64,000 nt of DNA, from the NCBI GenBank assembly GCA_022818135.1, contig JAFMSR010000015.1, positions 26,732,074 through 26,796,073 on the forward strand, in the 5' to 3' direction. Positions 59,468-64,000 of this stretch are shown one piece after another; the stretch's first letter is position 1; every line of letters begins with the position of its first letter. Both the position numbers and the translations under genes were made by a program. A model generated the notes under the pieces. That model was not told the origin of the DNA. It saw nothing but the letters and a program-made list of their open reading frames with translations, and ran no database searches. Source of the DNA: Saxidomus purpurata. Lineage: Eukaryota > Mollusca > Bivalvia > Venerida > Veneridae.

Positions 59468-61130
59468 GTAATGTGTAGTTGTAGTTAATTTGACAATGAA
59501 AATATAAACAGATTAAGTAATCAAGTTATTTGGTTAAGTAACAAAGTTATTTGCTGTACTCTGTGTACTGTCAAACCTGGGAATAAAAATCATTCAAAGA
59601 TGACCTAAAAATGTTCTTAGTTTAGAGGCAGTCTTGATACACATGTGCTTTTACTTTGAAATTCATGTACCTTTTTCTGCGTTAGGCCTTACTGTAGAGG
59701 TTGTTGTAAACAATTTAGGGCTGTATTTTAGTTTGCATTTGTATTTATTGCTGGTAGTATTTTTTATGTGACAATTGTAGTACTGTAGGGATTCATTCAT
59801 TAGATAAATTATTTGATTAATTGATTGATTAATTAGTTAGATTGACTTGTTAAGCCTAGCCAGCCCAGCCCAGTCCAGTCCAGTCCAGTCCAGTCCATTC
59901 TAGTTCAAACCAGCAAAATCCTGCCCCTACCTACCTGTGTGCCCAGGCCAAGCCCAGCCTTACCCTGCCCACTCACTCATCCTAGCCAGCAAAGCCCAGT
60001 CCAGCCCAGCCCAGCCCAGCAAAGCCTAGCCTCCCTCACCAAGCTTTGCCTAGCCTAGCCTCGCTTAGCCTAGCCTCACCCAAGCCTTGCATGGTCTCGC
60101 CTCACCTCACCTCACTTATGTCTTCACTTTACTGAATTTCAAAGATATGCATATGAGGAGGAGCAGTTGCGACACTATAACAGTTCCTTCTCATATGGCG
60201 CCATTACTGATTTTAAATGCAGTACATGTATATAATTTACTTACTGTATGTATCAAAAGACCACTACAAATCCCAGCCCAACCCACTTGTTCTAGCAAGC
60301 CCAGCCCTGCCCAGCACAGCCCAGCCCAGCCTATTCTTGTCAAGTCCAGAAAATTCCTGCCCTTCCCCACCTGCCCGGCCCAGCTCAGCTTTAGCCTGCC
60401 CACTCACTCATCCTAGCCAGCCCAGTTTAGTCCTGCCCAGCACACCACAGCCCAGCAAGGCCCAGCAAACCCTGCCCCTCCAAACCCAATAGCTTGCATA
60501 GTTCAGCCCAGCCCACCCAAGCCCAGCCTTGCCCTGCCCTGCCCACTCACTCATCCTAGCCAGCCCAGCCCAGCCCAGCCCAGCCTCACCTTTGCCTCGC
60601 CTTGCCAAGCCTACTCATCCTAGCCAGCCCAGCCCACTCATCCTAGCCAGCCCAGCCCAGCCCAGCCCACTCATCCTAGCCAGCCCAGCCCAGCCCATTC
60701 TTGTCCAGTCCAGCAAATTTCTGCCCCTCCCCACCTGCCCTCCCAGCTCAGCTCTACCCTGCCCACTCACTCATCCTTGCCAGCCCAGTCCAGTCCAGCC
60801 CAGCTCATCCCAGCCCAACCAAGCCCAGCAAACCCTGCCCCTCCAAACCCACCAGCTTGCCTAGCCCAGCCCAGCCAAGCCCAGCCCACTTACTCATCCT
60901 AGGTAGCCCAGCCTCACCTTTGATTCGCCTTGCCAAGCCTAATATAGCTGAGTCTAGCCTAGCCTAGCCTCACCAAAGCCTTGCCCCATCTCGCCTTGCC
61001 TCACCTTACCTCACTTATGTCATCACTTTACTCAGTTTAAAAGATATGCATATGAGGAGCAGTCGTGACACTATAACAGTTCTTCCTCATATAACACCAT
61101 TATTGATTATAAATGCAGTACATGTTTATA

Positions 61131-61747
61131 CAGTGTTCCCACTCAGTATTTTTTTCAAGGGTATACTTACCCCCTGGACACAAAAAGGTGGGGGTAAATC
61201 TCAATTTTTAGGGGTATGAAAATTTTTAGATAGACAAGCGCTGACCGTTGAAATTTCTTACAACCCGTGACAGCCAATTATTCTAAAACCATTTCGGGTA
61301 CTTTTTCCGACTTTCAACACTACTGGTAGTTGTGTCAGTACTAGTGGATGGCAACTCTTCGAATCACTTTGTTATTTGGCATTATTTATTTCATTCACCG
61401 TAACAATGCTTTGACTGCAACATTTTTGCAGACGAAGCCCGGATCTTTAGATTGGTCACACTTTTAAAGTGCTAATATTATCTCCCAGAGCATTAAAATA
61501 TGAAACCCGGCCGCCGTCTACATTTCATGACATCAGCGGTAAATCATCAGCAGTTATGCAAATCGATTGGCGTAGAAAGTAGAATTTCCATGATCTATTT
61601 TTAGGACATACTGAGAGATTCTAGCTGAATCTATTCGTCCTCAGCATTTTCGTATGCGTGCAATCTCGCACATGGTGAAAATTATATGCGCTTTTTTTTG
61701 TTTTTTTTGCGTGATTTACGTAATCATTTACGAGATTGGGAACACTA
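61131..61747. mobile_element. hAT-like non-autonomous element inside the satellite
   Basis: Left end CAGTGTTCCCA, right end TGGGAACACTA: an inverted pair of the hAT type. It interrupts a spacer (GCAGTACATGT..TATAATTTACTTACTG) that is continuous at about 60219-60246 and 62396-62420. About 617 bp, no transposase frame. The target duplication is blurred by a small change at the right edge. Confidence 0.65.
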
Positions 61748-62886
61748 ATATAATTTACTTACTGTATGTATCAAAAGACCACTACAATTCCCAGCAAATC
61801 CCAGCCCAACCGACTCATCCTAGCAAGCCCAGCCCAGCCAAGCCTATTCTTGTCCTGTCCAGAAAATTCCTGCCCTTTCCCACCTGCCTACCCAGCTCAG
61901 CTTTACCCTGCCCACTCACGCACCCAAGCCAGCGCAGTCCAGTCCTACCCAGCTCAACACAACCCAGTCAGGCCCAACAAACCCTGCCCTTCCAAACCCA
62001 ATAGCTTGCCTAGCCCAGCCCGGCCAAGCCCTGTCCACTCACCTTTGCCTCGCCTCACCAAGCCTACTCATCCGAGGCATCCCAGCCCACTCATCCTAGC
62101 CAAGCCAAGCCCAGCACAGTCCAGCCCAGCCCATTCTTGTCCAGTCCAGCAAATTTCTGCCCCTGCCTGCCCAGCTCAGCTCTACCCTACCCACTCGCTC
62201 ATCCTTCCGGCCAGCCCAGTCCAGTCCAGCCCAGCTCATCCCAGCCAAGCTAAGCAAACCCTGCCCCTCCAAACCCACCAGCTTGCCTAGCTCAGCCCAG
62301 TCCAGCCAAGCCCAGCACACTCACTCGTCTTAGGTAGCCCAGCCCAGCCCAGCCTCACCTTTGCTTCGCCTCGCCAACACCATTACTGATTATAAATGCA
62401 GTATATAATTTACTTACTGTATCTATAAGAAGACCACTACAATTCCCAACAAATCCCAGCCCAACCGACTCATCCTAGCAAGCCCAGCCCAGCCTATTCT
62501 TGTCCGGTCCTGCCCTTCGCCACCTGCCCACCAAACTCAGCTTTACCCTGCCGACTCACTCATCCTTGCCAGCCCAGTCCAGCCAAGCCCAACTTACCAC
62601 AGCCCAGCAAGGCCCAGCAAACCCTGCCCCTCCAAACCCAATAGCTTGCCAAGCCCAGTCTAGCCCAGCCCTGCCCACTCACTCACCCTACCCAGCCCAG
62701 CCCAGCCTCACCTTTGCCTCGCCTTGCCAAGCCTACTCATCCTAGCTAGCCAAGCCCAGCCCAGCCAACTCATCCTAGCCAGTGAAGCCAAGCCCAGCAC
62801 AGTCCAGCCCAGCCCATTCTTGTCCAGTCCAGCAAATTCCTGCCCCTCCCCACCTGCCCGAACCCAATACCTTGCCAAGCCCAGCC

Positions 62887-62937
62887 CAGCCCTGCCCTGC
62901 CCTGCCCTGCCCTGCCCTGCCCTGCCCTGCCCTGCCC
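62887..62937. repeat. Pure (CCTGC)n run
   Basis: About ten perfect pentamers, the most homogeneous part of the satellite and so probably the youngest expansion. Confidence 0.9.
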
Positions 62938-64000
62938 ACTCACTCATCCTAGCCAGCCCAGCCCAGCCCAGCCTCACCTCTGCCTCGCCAAGCCTACTCA
63001 TCCTAGCTAGCCCAGCCCAGCACAGCCAAGCCCACTCATCCTAGCCTTGACCCCCCCCCCCCGCCCAGCCCATTCTTGCCAGTCCAGCAAACCTGCCTTC
63101 CCCACCTGCCCAACCCAATACCTTGCCAAGCCCAGCCCAGCCCTGCCCAGCCCACTCATTAGCCAAGCCCACCCACCTGCCTCACAGCCAAGCCCAGCCC
63201 AGCCCAGCCCAGCCCAGCCCAGCCCAGCCCGGCCCATTCGTCTCAGTCCCAGCCCAGCCAAGCAGCCCAGCCCAGCCCAGCCCATTCCATTCCTGCCCCT
63301 CCCCACCTGCCCACCCAGCAAACCCTGCCCCTCCAAACCCAAAACCTTGCCAAGCCCAGCCCAGCCCTGCCCTGCCCACTCACTCATCCTAGCCAGCCCA
63401 GCCCAGCCCAGCCTCACCTTTGCCTCGCCTCACCAAGCCTACTCATCCTAGCCAGCCCAGCCCTACCGTCCAGCCCAGCCCACTCATCCTAGCATAGCAC
63501 AGTGAAGCCAAGCCCAGCACAGTCCAGCCTAGCCCAGCCCATTCTTGTCCAGTCCAGCAAATTCCTGCCCCTCCCCACCTGCCCCCACCTGCCTGCCCAC
63601 TTGCTCATCCTTGCCAGCCCAACCCAGCCCAGCTCACCCCAGCCCAGCCAAGCCCAGCAAACCCTGCCCCTCCAAACACACCATCTTGCCCAGCCCAGCC
63701 CAGCCCAGCCAAGCCCAGTCCACACACATCCTAGCTAGCCCAGCCTCGCCTTGCCAAGCCTAGCCTAGCCTAGCCTCACCCAAGCCTTGCCCCATCTCGC
63801 CTCACCGCACCCCACCTCACCTCACCTCACTTTTGTCTTCATTTTACTCAGTTTAAAAGATATGCATGGAGGAGCGTTGGCCCATCAGTCCTCCTCATAA
63901 CACCAACGATATGCAGTATAAATTTCTTCTAAAAAGTGTTTTCTTTATTTCCCTACATTTTTTTCCCGACTCTAGAACAATTTTTGCCAGTTATTAGTTT

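Larger units (their letters stand above)
59848..63815. repeat. Degenerate AGCCC satellite array, ~4 kb
   Basis: Built of CAGCC/CAGCCC words with larger recurring phrases (CACTCACTCATCCTAGCCAG, TTCTTGTCCAGTCCAGCAAA, AAACCCTGCCCCTCCAAACCCA). Strong strand asymmetry (C over G) removes stops, so many Pro/Ser-rich frames appear; none is a gene. AT-rich spacers with AAAGATATGCATATGAGGAG recur near 60.14, 61.04 and 63.86 kb, marking a higher-order unit of about 0.9-2.8 kb. Confidence 0.9.

Noticed and set aside
59848..63815. Many Pro/Ser-rich or Gly/Trp-rich open frames
   Set aside because: Products of the AGCCC satellite; they overlap in several frames on both strands and have no splice context.

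Overview
The window looks like nuclear DNA of an animal, most likely a bivalve mollusc. It is AT-rich and gene-poor, its genes are split by introns, and it is full of old repeats: tRNA-headed SINEs, palindromic MITE-like elements, repeats ending in (ACGG)n, minisatellites and a 4 kb satellite. There are no operons, ribosome-binding sites or CRISPR arrays. The bivalve assignment is inferred from the repeat style, not from a species-specific gene.

The main content is a head-to-tail array of three paralogous minus-strand genes for LHFPL-type tetraspan membrane proteins, at about 3.7-6.9 kb (copy A), 17.2-20.7 kb (copy B) and 34.3-37.6 kb (copy C). B and C are complete. Each has three coding exons of 406, 99 and 125 nt, all junctions in phase 1, giving 209 aa. 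Copy A keeps good exons 1 and 3, but most of exon 2 has been replaced by repeats. It has also lost one of the two signature cysteines of the first extracellular loop, and its start-codon region has expanded into a 26-bp tandem repeat that makes a chain of short upstream ORFs. A 5' block of about 150 bp is conserved ahead of all three genes.

Other coding evidence: a one-exon cysteine-rich protein with signal peptide and C-terminal membrane segment (352-924, plus), perhaps continuing into a tail exon near 1.57 kb; weak unassigned exon candidates at 13.3-14.1, 16.2-16.4, 27.5, 52.3-52.5 and 59.3-59.5 kb; and a possible promoter/first exon with an E2F-type site at about 54.87 kb. No family could be named for these.

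Layout: 1-3 kb Cys-rich gene and repeats; 3.6-7.5 kb LHFPL-A; 7.5-17 kb intergenic with SINEs, a MITE and possible exons; 17-21 kb LHFPL-B; 21-34 kb duplicated non-coding DNA, a 24-copy 42-bp minisatellite and a homopolymer patch; 34-38 kb LHFPL-C; 38-49 kb intergenic, including a 4 kb segment paralogous to 25-29 kb; 49-59 kb repeats, hairpins and a few possible exons; 59.8-63.8 kb a degenerate AGCCC satellite interrupted by a hAT-like element whose empty sites are visible in neighbouring satellite copies.

Open reading frames inside the minisatellite and satellite arrays are artefacts of unit length or of missing stop codons and are not annotated as genes.
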